From Bacteroidaceae bacterium (GTDB lineage: Bacteria > Bacteroidota > Bacteroidia > Bacteroidales > Bacteroidaceae), in contig JAFUVE010000076.1 in NCBI GenBank assembly GCA_017483765.1, positions 1 through 64,000 on the forward strand: 64,000 nt of DNA, read 5' to 3'. The position numbers and the translations under genes were made by a program. Position 1 is the first letter of the stretch. Every line of letters begins with the position of its first letter. The notes below the pieces were generated by a model, which was not told where the DNA came from, ran no database searches, and saw nothing but the letters and a program-made list of their open reading frames with translations. Of this stretch, positions 41,745-51,122 are shown piece after piece.

Positions 41745-43406
41745 ATGACACACGATTTTCAGCTGCGCCTGCTTCCTGAGCAGGCTGCCTCGGAAGCATC
41801 AATCAAAAAATATATCGCAGAGGAAAAAGTAATCCCTCAGAAAGGCATCACGCACGTGGAGGTGACGCGTCGGAGTATCGACGCACGACAGCGTACGATT
41901 TACGTGAACCTGACGGTTCGCGTATATGAGAACGAGCAGCCCCCCAAGGACTTGTTCACCCCCGTGTCGTATCCCAAGGTGGACGGAAAGAGGGAAGTGA
42001 TCGTGGTTGGCGCGGGCCCCGGCGGCTTGTTTGCCGCCCTTCGTCTGATTGAGCTGGGCGTGAAGCCCGTGGTGGTGGAGCGTGGCAAGGACGTTCACAG
42101 CCGACGCCGCGACGTGAGCCGCATCAGCACAGAACAAAAAGTGGACCCCGAGTCCAACTATTGTTTCGGTGAGGGCGGTGCAGGTGCCTTCTCCGACGGA
42201 AAGCTATTCACCCGCAGCAAAAAACGCGGAAACGTGGAAAAGATACTTCAAGTGTTCTGCCAGCATGGCGCCTCCCCTTCCATCCTGGTTGACGCCCATC
42301 CCCATATCGGCACGAACAAGTTGCCCGGCGTGATAGAGTCGATGCGGAAGACCATCATAGACTGTGGCGGCGAGGTGTGGTTTCAGACAAAGATGACCGG
42401 CCTGCTGATCCACGACGGCAAAGTGGAAGGTATCGAGGCAGAACAGACCATCGACAACGCAGAAGGCAGTCATGTGGAAAGCAGGGAGTTCCACGGTCCG
42501 GTCATCCTGGCCACCGGCCATTCCGCCCGCGACGTCTACCAGTGGCTTTTCCGTCATGAAGTGGAGATTTCCCCCAAAGGCATCGCGGTTGGCGTTCGTC
42601 TGGAGCATCCCGCCGAAATGATCGACCGCATCCAGTATCACAACAAGGAAGGAAAAGGGAAATACCTGCCTACCGCCGAGTACAACTACGTGATGCAGTC
42701 GGGCGGGCGTGGCGTCTATTCCTTCTGTATGTGTCCAGGCGGCACGGTCGTTCCCGCGTCGAGCGGTCCTGAGCAGCTGGTGGTGAACGGTATGTCGTCG
42801 TCGCTCCGCAACTCACCCTGGAGCAACAGCGGCATGGTGGTGGAGACCCGACCTGAAGACCTCCACGACAAGTCGCTGATAGACAACGACACCCACATAT
42901 TCATAAATTCGATGTTGTCAGCCGTTGACGAGCGATGGGATGCCGACAGCCCGTTGTCCATGATGCATTTCCAGGCCTGTCTGGAGAAACTGGCATGGCA
43001 GCAGGGCAACCGCCGTCAGACCGCGCCCGCTCAGCGTATGGCCGACTTCGTGAACAACCGCGTGTCGGGCAGTCTGCCCTCCAGTTCTTATCAGCCCGGG
43101 CTTATCATCTCGCCCTTGCATTTCTGGCTGCCCAAATTCATCAGCAACCGCCTGCGCGACGGATTCCGCCGTTTCGGCAAGAGCTCACATGGATTTCTCA
43201 CGAACGAGGCCGTGATGATAGCCATAGAGACCCGCACAAGCTCGCCGGTAAGGATATTGCGTCAGCCCGACACCCTGCAGCACGTGCGGCTCGAAGGTCT
43301 CTTCCCCTGCGGTGAAGGAGCGGGCTATGCCGGTGGCATCGTCTCGGCAGGCATTGACGGGGAGCGCTGCGCAGAGATGGCAGCCAACTATGCCGAAAGC
43401 AAATAA
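41745..43406 (+). CDS. FAD-dependent oxidoreductase of unknown substrate
   Basis: The 553-residue protein has an N-terminal extension of about 85 residues that may be an RNA/ACT-like fold. Then follow the dinucleotide-binding motif VVGAGPGGLFAALRLIELG (about 87-105), a GEGGAGAFSDGKL segment (about 143) and a C-terminal FAD-closing motif GEGAGYAGGIVSAGIDG. This order is typical of a widespread family of uncharacterised FAD-dependent dehydrogenases. No membrane segments or signal are visible, so it should be cytosolic. It is preceded by queA at 103 bases and followed by a nuclease gene; no functional link is obvious. Confidence 0.85.
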   Translation: MTHDFQLRLLPEQAASEASIKKYIAEEKVIPQKGITHVEVTRRSIDARQRTIYVNLTVRVYENEQPPKDLFTPVSYPKVDGKREVIVVGAGPGGLFAALRLIELGVKPVVVERGKDVHSRRRDVSRISTEQKVDPESNYCFGEGGAGAFSDGKLFTRSKKRGNVEKILQVFCQHGASPSILVDAHPHIGTNKLPGVIESMRKTIIDCGGEVWFQTKMTGLLIHDGKVEGIEAEQTIDNAEGSHVESREFHGPVILATGHSARDVYQWLFRHEVEISPKGIAVGVRLEHPAEMIDRIQYHNKEGKGKYLPTAEYNYVMQSGGRGVYSFCMCPGGTVVPASSGPEQLVVNGMSSSLRNSPWSNSGMVVETRPEDLHDKSLIDNDTHIFINSMLSAVDERWDADSPLSMMHFQACLEKLAWQQGNRRQTAPAQRMADFVNNRVSGSLPSSSYQPGLIISPLHFWLPKFISNRLRDGFRRFGKSSHGFLTNEAVMIAIETRTSSPVRILRQPDTLQHVRLEGLFPCGEGAGYAGGIVSAGIDGERCAEMAANYAESK

Positions 43407-43443
43407 AATATTATTTCCAACTCCATAAAGACAACAATCAGCT

Positions 43444-44454
43444 ATGAAATCAAGCAGAATATGGATTATAAGTGCCGTCTGTCTCAGTATGACACTGCTG
43501 AGCGGATGCAAGCGCGGGCAGAACGAGGAGACAACAGAGCAGCAGGAAGCCGTGGCTGAGACATTTGTAGGCACAGGCAGAGAAGGGGCAGGCACATCAT
43601 CTCCGGCTGAAGCCGCAACTCACGGAAACGGGGAATCCAGCCAGCCAACATCTGCCAGCACAAAACAACAGGGGCCGAAAACCAACGACAAGGACCCCAA
43701 CCTCCGCGGTTATACATACGCCTACGACAAAAACACGAAATACGAGGACGGCCTGTTTGACGACACCCCCGACTACATCGCCATCCCCGCAAAGATGAAG
43801 GAGAAGCCCGAGCAGCTGCTTTTCCGCAAGACCTACGCCTTGTCGTACAACCGCGAGACAAAACAGGCCAACTGGGTGGCATGGCATCTGACCAAAGCAC
43901 ACACCTACGGCAAGGTGGAGCGAATGCCCCGTGCCTTCCACGACGATGACGACGTGCCAAACAGCACGCACTTCTACGACTACAACAAGTCGAAGCAGTA
44001 CGACCGAGGACACCTCTGTCCTGCCGGTGACAACAAATGGGACAAGGATGCGATGTATGAGACCTTCCTCATGTCGAACGTATGCCCTCAGTACCACGAG
44101 CTGAACAGCGGTGTGTGGAACGACATAGAGATAAAATGCAGGGACTGGGCCCGTCAGGAAGGCGACGTCTACATCGTGGCCGGTCCGATCTTCTACCCCC
44201 ACAAGCGCAACCGCGAACGAATCGGTGGAAGCAAAATTCCTGTCCCCGACGCTTTCTTCAAAGTGGTGGTGAGCAATAAGCACAAAGGCAAGGGCATCGG
44301 TTTTATGTGTGAGAACCGACATGGCAGTTACGACTTGAACGACTACAGCATGACCATCGACGAAATCGAACGTATTGCAGGAATCGACTTCTTCCCTGCC
44401 CTTCCCGACGAGATGGAAGAGCGGATAGAAAGCAAGATTGGAAAATTCAGATAG
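43444..44454 (+). CDS. Lipoprotein DNA/RNA non-specific endonuclease (NUC1 family)
   Basis: The 336-residue protein has a lipoprotein signal with lipobox LLSGC (Cys about 22), followed by a low-complexity Glu/Ser/Thr region to about residue 90. The nuclease core has the active-site DRGHLCPAGDNKWD (about 185-200), with the catalytic His, and MSNVCPQYHELNSGVWNDIE with the metal-binding Asn. Such enzymes cut single- and double-stranded DNA and RNA. The lipid anchor and long linker suggest exposure on the cell surface or in the periplasm, for nutrient nucleic acids or protection. A period-9 repeat follows 25 bases after the stop. Confidence 0.9.
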   Translation: MKSSRIWIISAVCLSMTLLSGCKRGQNEETTEQQEAVAETFVGTGREGAGTSSPAEAATHGNGESSQPTSASTKQQGPKTNDKDPNLRGYTYAYDKNTKYEDGLFDDTPDYIAIPAKMKEKPEQLLFRKTYALSYNRETKQANWVAWHLTKAHTYGKVERMPRAFHDDDDVPNSTHFYDYNKSKQYDRGHLCPAGDNKWDKDAMYETFLMSNVCPQYHELNSGVWNDIEIKCRDWARQEGDVYIVAGPIFYPHKRNRERIGGSKIPVPDAFFKVVVSNKHKGKGIGFMCENRHGSYDLNDYSMTIDEIERIAGIDFFPALPDEMEERIESKIGKFR

Positions 44455-44478
44455 AGTCTTTGTGTGTTTGAAAAAGAG

Positions 44479-44550
44479 GTCGGACGAGTCAGACAGGTCA
44501 GACAAGTCGGACTGGTCAGACAAGTCGGACTGGTCTGACTGGTCTGACAA
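44479..44550 (+). repeat. Period-9 tandem repeat, eight units
   Basis: Eight consecutive 9-base units of the form GTCnGACnn, with only a few variants (GTCGGACGA, GTCAGACAG, GTCAGACAA, GTCGGACTG, repeated, then GTCTGACTG, GTCTGACAA). The same unit forms the array at 13551-13604. It is not part of a plausible gene. Confidence 0.85.
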
Positions 44551-44578
44551 TCCAAGCAAGAGGCCTCTAAAAGCCATA

Positions 44579-44610
44579 AAAAAAAGGAATCCAAATTGGA
44601 TTCCTTTTTT
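44579..44610. terminator. Bidirectional terminator between the nuclease gene and tRNA-Val
   Basis: AAAAAAGGAATCCAA pairs with TTGGATTCCTTTTTT around one A. It has an A-tract and a T-tract on both sides and can end transcripts from both strands. Confidence 0.8.
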
Positions 44611-44611
44611 G

Positions 44612-44686
44612 TGGGCGTTGACGGATTCGAACCGCCGACCCTCTGCTTGTAAGGCAGATGCTCTAAACCAGCTGAGCTAAACGCCC
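44612..44686 (-). tRNA. tRNA-Val (TAC)
   Basis: Acceptor GGGCGTT/AACGCCC with discriminator A, D arm GCTC...GAGC, anticodon stem TCTGC/GCAGA with loop CTTACAA, and T arm GGCGG TTCGAAT CCGTC. A canonical tRNA, in contrast to the divergent set at 21.5-21.9 kb. Confidence 0.95.
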
Positions 44687-44832
44687 TGAGTGCCGTTCTT
44701 CTGAAAAGCTATGCAAAGTTACGGAAAATTTTATTCACTACCAAACAAATTCAGAAAAAAAGTGAATAAAAGTAAATAAATCGTGCTGAAACGTGAAATA
44801 AATTGAATTATTGAAAAAGAAAGCCGTTTTTT

Positions 44833-44864
44833 TTTGCGATAAAAGAAAGTAAATTGTAATTTTG
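44833..44864 (+). promoter_or_regulatory. Promoter of the DUF4369 lipoprotein gene
   Basis: TTTG at 44833-44836, exactly 20 bases, TAATTTTG at 44857-44864, followed by CAT. One of the clearest promoters in the window. Confidence 0.65.
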
Positions 44865-44929
44865 CATATATATTTAATGCGAGAATACATGACGTGCAGT
44901 ATTTCGCAGTTTATATATAGTGAGTAAAA

Positions 44930-45640
44930 ATGAAATATAGCATATACACCATTCTTATTTTTGCTGTGCTGGTTGTGTCGTGTTCCGAGCAACAGTACTT
45001 CGTGAAGGGCAAGTCGACCCAGTCGACGCTCGACGGTGAGTATGCCTATATGGCTCCGATGACCGCCAACCTCATTCCCTATATCGACTCGTGCCGTGTG
45101 GTTCATGGTCAGTTCGAGATGACCGGTCCATTGGACTCCATCCAGTGCGTGACCATTTACATGGGCAGCACCGGTATCCCGATGGTTCTGGAGACAGGAG
45201 AGGTGAGCATCAACTTCCAAAATTCCAATATCCGCGTGAGCGGCACACCCTTGAACGACCGCTTCTACACATTTTTGAACACACGCGACTCATTGATTTT
45301 CATACAGAAAGAGTTATACGACCGCATCTCTGCGATGTCGGTCTACAGCACATTCCGCAACTACGACTCAGACGCAGCCGCCATCCGCACCGTCACGTCC
45401 CAGATTGACAGTCTGGAATGTGCCTTTGTGGAAGAGAACTACGACAACGTGCTTGGCGTGTCGTGGTTTCTCCGTATGTGCGATGAGGCATCTTCGTCAG
45501 CCGGCTTCTTCTGCATGCCCGAGAAACTGCAAAAGATCTACAACTCCGCGCCGCCTGTGTTCAAGCAAAACCACGAGATATTGAATTTCCGAGAGATGTG
45601 TAAAGGAGCAGCCTACAACCGGGGATACTACAATTATTAG
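44930..45640 (+). CDS. DUF4369-type lipoprotein
   Basis: The 236-residue protein has a short lipoprotein signal with lipobox VVSC (Cys about 18). The following domain (FVKGKSTQSTLDGEYAYMAP and CRVVHGQFEMTGPLDSIQCV) fits DUF4369, a beta-rich module that in many Bacteroidetes precedes a thioredoxin-like domain. Here no thioredoxin motif (CxxC) follows; instead the C-terminal half is a helical region. It could be a substrate-binding or structural envelope protein. Function unknown. A period-7 repeat follows directly after the stop. Confidence 0.75.
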   Translation: MKYSIYTILIFAVLVVSCSEQQYFVKGKSTQSTLDGEYAYMAPMTANLIPYIDSCRVVHGQFEMTGPLDSIQCVTIYMGSTGIPMVLETGEVSINFQNSNIRVSGTPLNDRFYTFLNTRDSLIFIQKELYDRISAMSVYSTFRNYDSDAAAIRTVTSQIDSLECAFVEENYDNVLGVSWFLRMCDEASSSAGFFCMPEKLQKIYNSAPPVFKQNHEILNFREMCKGAAYNRGYYNY

Positions 45641-45671
45641 TTTGAAATTTGAGGTTTGAGGTTTGAAATTT
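45641..45671 (+). repeat. Period-7 tandem repeat after the DUF4369 gene
   Basis: TTTGAAA, TTTGAGG, TTTGAGG, TTTGAAA, TTT, starting at the base after the stop codon. Nearly identical units follow sprA and the GH25 gene. Confidence 0.7.
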
Positions 45672-45825
45672 ATGGAATTGGGAGGATTATCCATTGATGA
45701 AGCAAAAGAAAAGAATTTATCTTTTTTCATGAAAGCGCAACCACGAATAGATAAAATTCCCAAGAAACTTGAAAGACAGGGTAAATTAATTTACCGTTTT
45801 ATTTCCTATTGTTAATAATTATTTG

Positions 45826-45833
45826 TACCTTTG
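45826..45833 (+). promoter_or_regulatory. -7 element before the sugar-phosphate transferase gene
   Basis: TACCTTTG followed by CATAA, 41 bases before ATG 45875. Confidence 0.5.
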
Positions 45834-45874
45834 CATAAATAACGCGTTTTCTCAAACGGAAAAGGTCCTTCTTT

Positions 45875-47281
45875 ATGCAAATCAATAGAGACAATAAGCT
45901 ATACTACATCGTCATGGCAGCCGACATGGCGCTTATTTTCGTTTTGAACTACGTTCTCTATTTGCTGTTTATGAACCTTTCCCCGATGACCTTTCCCAAC
46001 ATCGGATTCAAGCTCACCACCTTCATCCTGCTGGTGGCCCACCTGATCAGCTTTACGATTCGCCCCTCGGTGAACCAGAAACGTTTCAACACGTCGGAGG
46101 ACGTGGTAAAGAACGTGCTCATCACGGGTATGCTGTTCGGCGTGTTTACCTCATTGATTATCATTTTGTTCTATCCATCCATGAGGTTTCCACGGACGTA
46201 TTTCTTCACGTTCGTCATCATCTTCGTGCTTCTGCTGCTGATAGAACGACTGGTGTTAAGAAAGATATTCTTCCATCTCCGCAAACGACAACGCAACCAC
46301 AATAACATCGTGCTGATAGGCGACACCGCGGGCATCCTCGACGTATTCCACTACCTGTCGCAGCCTGTTCACGGGTACACCACGATGGCCCATTTCGGCA
46401 AATCCCCTTCCACGGATCCAGACCTGAAAGACCTGTATGCCGGCACCCCCGACAAAATCTACGAGTGGATGGCATCAAACAACAAGAGCAACGAAATCAA
46501 CGAGATATATGCCCATTATGAGGGTAACGACCAGGAGCGAATCAACATGTTGTCGAAATACTGCGACAACAATCTCATCCGCTTCTTCTACGTGCCCGAC
46601 CTGAACATCTTCCGCGGTAAGCTTTCGTTCACACAGTTCAACCAGACGCCGATTGTGGCACGTCGGCGCGAACCGCTCACCTACCCGATGAACCAATTCC
46701 TGAAACGGCTCTTCGACATTGTGTTCTCACTGCTGGTACTGATACTGGTTTTCCCGATTGTGTTCATCATCTCGGCCATCATCATCAAAATCCAGTCGCC
46801 CGGACCAATATTCTTCCGTCAGCAGCGCACAGGACTTGACGGAAAGTCGTTCGGCTGTCTGAAATTCCGGTCGATGCACGTGAACGACCAGGCCGACAAA
46901 CTTCAGGCCACAAAAGACGACCCCCGCAAATTCTCATACGGTAATTTCATGCGCAAGACCAACATCGACGAGCTTCCCCAGTTCATCAACGTACTGCTGG
47001 GCGACATGTCGGTGGTCGGTCCGCGTCCCCATATGCTGAAGCACACCGACGAATACTCCAGCATCATCAACCGCTACATGGTGCGTCATCTCGCCAAGCC
47101 TGGCATCACAGGTCTGGCCCAGGTAAGCGGATTCCGCGGTGAGACCTACAAGCTGAGCCAGATGGAGGACCGTGTGAAGAAAGACATCGAGTACATCGAG
47201 AACTGGACTCTGCTGCTCGACATCAAAATCATCATCAAGACCGTGACTAACGTTCTGCATGGCGAAAAAAACGCATATTAA
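45875..47281 (+). CDS. Undecaprenyl-phosphate sugar phosphotransferase (WcaJ-type)
   Basis: The 468-residue protein has four hydrophobic segments within residues 8-130, a soluble Rossmann-like middle domain, a further membrane helix near 280-310 and a C-terminal catalytic domain. The last has GPIFFRQQRTGLDGKSFGCL, KFRSM, RKTNIDELPQFINVLLGDMS, VGPRP and KPGITGLAQVSG. This layout fits bacterial polyisoprenyl-phosphate hexose-1-phosphate transferases, which start the assembly of capsules or exopolysaccharides by loading glucose or galactose phosphate onto the lipid carrier. No further polysaccharide genes lie in the window, so this is an isolated initiating enzyme. Confidence 0.9.
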   Translation: MQINRDNKLYYIVMAADMALIFVLNYVLYLLFMNLSPMTFPNIGFKLTTFILLVAHLISFTIRPSVNQKRFNTSEDVVKNVLITGMLFGVFTSLIIILFYPSMRFPRTYFFTFVIIFVLLLLIERLVLRKIFFHLRKRQRNHNNIVLIGDTAGILDVFHYLSQPVHGYTTMAHFGKSPSTDPDLKDLYAGTPDKIYEWMASNNKSNEINEIYAHYEGNDQERINMLSKYCDNNLIRFFYVPDLNIFRGKLSFTQFNQTPIVARRREPLTYPMNQFLKRLFDIVFSLLVLILVFPIVFIISAIIIKIQSPGPIFFRQQRTGLDGKSFGCLKFRSMHVNDQADKLQATKDDPRKFSYGNFMRKTNIDELPQFINVLLGDMSVVGPRPHMLKHTDEYSSIINRYMVRHLAKPGITGLAQVSGFRGETYKLSQMEDRVKKDIEYIENWTLLLDIKIIIKTVTNVLHGEKNAY

Positions 47282-47282
47282 A

Positions 47283-47303
47283 TTTGAGATTTGAGGTTGG
47301 AGA
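47283..47303 (+). repeat. Period-7 tandem repeat, short copy
   Basis: TTTGAGA, TTTGAGG, TTGGAGA directly after the stop codon of the sugar-phosphate transferase gene. Confidence 0.55.
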
Positions 47304-47383
47304 AACGGAAGACAAAAAAAACGTAAATCATAGAGAAGCAAGATATTAACAACAAAGAACATACAAAAAAGGACAAAGAACCA

Positions 47384-48373
47384 ATGGACACAGTACTTAG
47401 CGGCATACGCCCTACCGGACATTTGCACTTAGGAAATTACTACGGTGCAGTGAGAAGTTTCGTGAAAATGCAGAACGAATACAACTGCTATTTCTTCATT
47501 GCCGACTGGCATTCGCTCACCACCCACCCCACCCCTGAGAACATCCAGAACTCCACACGCACGATACTGGCGGAATACCTAGCCTGCGGCCTGGATCCGG
47601 AGAAAGCCACCATATATATACAGAGCGACGTGGCAGAAACGATAGAGCTCTACCTCTACCTGAACATGAACACCTACCTCGGCGAGTTGGGCCGCGTGAC
47701 CACCTTCAAGGAGAAAGCCCGCCAGCAGCCCGACAACGTGAACGCCGGCCTGTTCACCTATCCCACGCTGATGGCTGCCGACATCCTTCAGCACAGGGCT
47801 AAGTGGGTGCCCGTGGGCAAGGACCAGGAGCAGAACATGGAGATGGCGCGCAAGTGTGCCCGCCGTTTCAACAACATCTACAAGACAGACCTTTTCCCTG
47901 AGCCCCAGAACTACTACTTCGGTGCCGAGGCACTGAAAGTGCCAGGACTCGACGGATCGGGCAAGATGGGCAAGAGCGACGGCAACTGCATCTACCTGTG
48001 CGACGAGGAGAAGGTGGTGAGAAAGAAAGTGATGCGTGCCGTGACCGACAACGGTCCTCAGAGCCCCAACAGCGAGAAGCCCGAGGTGATAGCCAACCTG
48101 TTCAAGATGATGAGTATCGTGTCGAGTGCCGACACGCTCCAATATTTCGAAGAGAAATGGAACGACTGCACGTTGCGTTATGGCGACATGAAGAAGCAGC
48201 TGGCCGAAGACATGGTGAACGTGCTGAACCCAATCCGTGAGCGCATCCTCGAGTTCTCCTCCGACCCGGCCCGCCTGGACAAGATTGCGGCAGCCGGCGC
48301 GATGAAAGCACGCGAGAGTGCCTCAGCCACGCTGAAGGAAGTGCGCCGAACCATCGGCTTCCGAGTGTACTAA
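47384..48373 (+). CDS. trpS: Tryptophanyl-tRNA synthetase
   Basis: The 329-residue class I synthetase has the HIGH-type motif in GIRPTGHLHLGNYYG (about 6-20) and the KMSKS-type motif GKMGKSDGN (about 193-201). It charges tRNA-Trp; an extra tRNA-Trp (CCA) lies at 21.6 kb in this same window. Length and motifs are normal. The DUF4332 gene follows after 47 bases. Confidence 0.96.
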   Translation: MDTVLSGIRPTGHLHLGNYYGAVRSFVKMQNEYNCYFFIADWHSLTTHPTPENIQNSTRTILAEYLACGLDPEKATIYIQSDVAETIELYLYLNMNTYLGELGRVTTFKEKARQQPDNVNAGLFTYPTLMAADILQHRAKWVPVGKDQEQNMEMARKCARRFNNIYKTDLFPEPQNYYFGAEALKVPGLDGSGKMGKSDGNCIYLCDEEKVVRKKVMRAVTDNGPQSPNSEKPEVIANLFKMMSIVSSADTLQYFEEKWNDCTLRYGDMKKQLAEDMVNVLNPIRERILEFSSDPARLDKIAAAGAMKARESASATLKEVRRTIGFRVY

Positions 48374-48420
48374 AAACACCTAAAATAACATAATTATTAA
48401 CTCCTTAAATTAATGAGACT

Positions 48421-48828
48421 ATGGCTTACAAGATTATTGACATCGAAGGCGTAGGCGAAGCATATGCCGAGAAACTGATTGCAGCCGGAATCGAGAAAGT
48501 GGAAGACCTGCTGGCCAAATGCGGGAAGCCCGCCGGCCGCAAAGCCCTGGCTGAAGAGACTGGCATCAGCCCGAAACTGATTCTGAAATGGACGAACCAT
48601 GCCGACCTGTTCCGTATCAACGGCGTAGGTCCACAGTTTGCCGAATTGCTGGAAGCAGCGGGTGTAGACACCGTGAAAGAGCTGAAGCACCGTGTGGCAG
48701 CCAACCTGAAGGCCAAGCTCGACGAGACGAACGAAGCCAAGAACCTGTGCAACCGCGTTCCTGCCGAGAGCGAGATTCAGCGCATGATCGACCAGGCCAA
48801 AGAGATGGATCCAGCAGTGGAATACTAA
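48421..48828 (+). CDS. DUF4332-type helix-hairpin-helix protein
   Basis: The 135-residue protein has two helix-hairpin-helix units: IDIEGVGEAYAEKLIAAGI (about 6-24) and RINGVGPQFAELLEAAGV (about 62-79). It is a small cytosolic protein of the DUF4332 family, likely to bind DNA or RNA non-specifically. Function in the cell unknown. It ends at a strong terminator and probably shares a transcript with trpS. Confidence 0.85.
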   Translation: MAYKIIDIEGVGEAYAEKLIAAGIEKVEDLLAKCGKPAGRKALAEETGISPKLILKWTNHADLFRINGVGPQFAELLEAAGVDTVKELKHRVAANLKAKLDETNEAKNLCNRVPAESEIQRMIDQAKEMDPAVEY

Positions 48829-48848
48829 TTCATCAACACACCTAACTA

Positions 48849-48888
48849 CATCAAGAGGGCGTACCGTTTTTGGTACGCCCTCTTGATG
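48849..48888 (+). terminator. Terminator after the DUF4332 gene
   Basis: CATCAAGAGGGCGTACC and its exact complement (17 bp) enclose GTTTTT. The T run is in the loop rather than after the stem, so termination may rely on the stem itself; it also faces the convergent gene. Confidence 0.7.
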
Positions 48889-48932
48889 TTTCAATAAACA
48901 AAGCTTTCGAAGAAAGCATATATCTGTCCTTG

Positions 48933-50690
48933 TCAAAGTGCCAATCGGAATCCAGTGTGATAATACTTGGCCTCCGGCTTGGCGCTATACCGGTAGGAGC
49001 AGTGGCAGTATCGCTGTCCGTCCTCCCAATGGCTGCCGCGAATCACCTTGTTGGCCCCGTATCCAGGGCCGCCGGGGTTGGTGAGGTCGAGAATATTATA
49101 GGCAGCATACCAGTCGTCACACCATTCCGCCACGTTTCCACCCATGTCGTAGATGCAGAGCTCGTTTGGCTTCATGATGGCCACGGGATTGGTGGACTTG
49201 CAGATATGCGCGTTCCAAGCCACCTCGTTGCAGCTGTTGCTTCCCGGGAAAGAGTACTGCTTGCTGAGGTTTCCGCCTCTGGCAGCATATTCCCACTCAG
49301 CCTCCGACGGCAGTCGGAATTTTCGTCCTGTGATGGCGTTGAGCTTCTCGATAAACAGCTGGCAGTCGTTCCACGACACGTTCTCCACGGGGAGGTTGTC
49401 GCCCCTGTGGGATGAAGGGTTTGTGCCCATCACCACTTTCCATAGCGCCTGTGTCACCTCCGTCTGTGCGATTCTGAAACTGGAAATGGCCACATTGTGG
49501 CACGGCTGTTCGTCCACATCGCCATATTCTGTCTGCTCGAGTGTGGCTCCCATAAGGAACACGCCTCCCTGCACGCCAATCATATTGACATCCACACCTT
49601 TGACATTGATTGTCTCCGTCTCGAGGAATTGCGTGCTGAAATCCGCGAAATGACGTCTTTGGGGCTGAGGGTTGTTGACCGCCTCATCGATATCGCCCTG
49701 GGTGACCGATGCCACGAGCCGTAGCCCGGTGTGGTAGTTGGAGCTGTTAGGTCTGAGGCTGTAACGGAAGGCCACTCTTGCGGCGTTAGTTCCGTCAATC
49801 CAGTGTCCTCCCCTCACGCACTTGTTAACGCCATCCAGCGGCCCGATGGGGTTGGTCAGACAAGTGTCCTGGTATTCTCCATACCAGTCGTAGCACCACT
49901 CCGCCACGTTTCCACTCATGTCATAGAGTCCGAGTTCGTTAGGCCTCTTCTGCTTGACCGGCATTGTCTTGGCAGCGTTGCTGACATACCATCCAAGTCC
50001 GTCGAGGAAGTCATCGCCGGCAAACATCCAGTGTCCGGACAGGCATCCACCTCTTGCCGCATATTCCCATTCAGCCTCAGTCGGAAGTCGGAACTCCATC
50101 CCTGTAATGGCGTTCAGCTTGCTGAGGAAGAGCTGGCAGTCGTTCCACGACACCATCTCCACCGGAGCCTGAGGGTCACGGAAATTCGAGGGGTTCACAC
50201 CCATGACCGCCTGCCAGAGTTCCTGGGTGACCTCAGTCTCTCCAATATAAAATGTGTTAAGCGCCACGTTATGGCAAGGATACTCGTCAATCTCTGAACG
50301 GTAATACTGGTCGATGGTCGTTCCCATAAGGAAAGTGCCACCCTGTACTCCAATCATGTTGAACTGTACACCGTTGGCGTTGACCACCTTGTCGTTCACC
50401 CGACAAGTGAGATAGTCTGAAAAATCCGCAAGTGAGTCCGTCTTGACATCATCCGGCATATACGCCACCAGATTAACGACCGTGTCAGAACTGATGGGTC
50501 TTGCGAGCAATGCAATCGAATCCACCGTTTCTATCGAGTCCACCTTTTCCACAACCTCCACCTTCGGCTTCTTCTTTCTTCTGAACCATTTTTTCCAGAA
50601 TTGCGCGTCGGTGTTGACCGGGAAGCACATAATAATTAATAAGGAGATGCACATCCGCATTCCCTTCGACAAATTAGAGTTGATTCTCAT
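48933..50690 (-). CDS. Secreted protein with two SUMF1 (formylglycine-generating-enzyme-like) domains
   Basis: The 585-residue protein has a signal peptide (about 1-31, ending TDAQ) and a Lys-rich patch near 36-46. The two domains are at about 108-335 and 365-585. Each has MIGVQGG(T/V)FLMG, TEVTQ(E/A)LW, FRLP(T/S)EAEWEYAARGG, a GNVAEWC block and a C-terminal GLRL/GFRLAL, typical of the SUMF1/FGE fold. The domains share about half their sequence by eye, so this looks like an internal duplication. The catalytic cysteine pair of true sulfatase-activating FGE is not evident. It may bind ligands or be an envelope scaffold, as related GldJ/GldK proteins of T9SS do, but it is not one of those by length. 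Confidence 0.8.
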   Translation of the reverse strand: MRINSNLSKGMRMCISLLIIMCFPVNTDAQFWKKWFRRKKKPKVEVVEKVDSIETVDSIALLARPISSDTVVNLVAYMPDDVKTDSLADFSDYLTCRVNDKVVNANGVQFNMIGVQGGTFLMGTTIDQYYRSEIDEYPCHNVALNTFYIGETEVTQELWQAVMGVNPSNFRDPQAPVEMVSWNDCQLFLSKLNAITGMEFRLPTEAEWEYAARGGCLSGHWMFAGDDFLDGLGWYVSNAAKTMPVKQKRPNELGLYDMSGNVAEWCYDWYGEYQDTCLTNPIGPLDGVNKCVRGGHWIDGTNAARVAFRYSLRPNSSNYHTGLRLVASVTQGDIDEAVNNPQPQRRHFADFSTQFLETETINVKGVDVNMIGVQGGVFLMGATLEQTEYGDVDEQPCHNVAISSFRIAQTEVTQALWKVVMGTNPSSHRGDNLPVENVSWNDCQLFIEKLNAITGRKFRLPSEAEWEYAARGGNLSKQYSFPGSNSCNEVAWNAHICKSTNPVAIMKPNELCIYDMGGNVAEWCDDWYAAYNILDLTNPGGPGYGANKVIRGSHWEDGQRYCHCSYRYSAKPEAKYYHTGFRLAL

Positions 50691-50873
50691 TTTTTGATAG
50701 TAGAAATATTGAATAAATGTTATATACGCAAAAAGTTATGCGAAATTACAACTATTTATTATAATATGGAGAAAAACGGGCAAGAATTTAACAAATTTTA
50801 AGAAAAGTGAAAGATTTTTTCCAGTTGACAAAAAAAAAATCGGAAAAAGGAGAAAGATTATAAAAAAAAGTAT

Positions 50874-51074
50874 TAACTTTGCGCTGAAATAGCGAATCAA
50901 CCGCATTCATTCACCTAAAGAAACGATTATAAACCATAAAAATTAAAATTCAACAAAATCGCTTGTTTTTATTGCTAAAATCACGATTTAGCGATAAAAA
51001 GCGTGCTAAATTGCGCTATTTTGCGAAAAAAATTCAAAAAATAGTTTGCATGAATGAAAAAATCACTATATTTG
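50874..51074 (+). promoter_or_regulatory. Two promoters upstream of the first OmpA-like gene
   Basis: TAACTTTG at 50874-50881 and TATATTTG at 51067-51074 (with TTTG at 51045-51048) both fit the consensus. Between them lies a GCTAAAAT/ATTTAGC hairpin (50974-50992) and AT-rich DNA. Tandem promoters and a long leader fit a highly expressed gene. The rest of 50691-51122 shows no gene. Confidence 0.55.
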
Positions 51075-51122
51075 CAATAAATTAAGTAAATTTTCTATTT
51101 ATTAACTAAAACTAGTTATGTT

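Noticed and set aside
44479-44550. CRISPR array
   Set aside because: Units are only 9 bases without spacers, and no cas genes are present.
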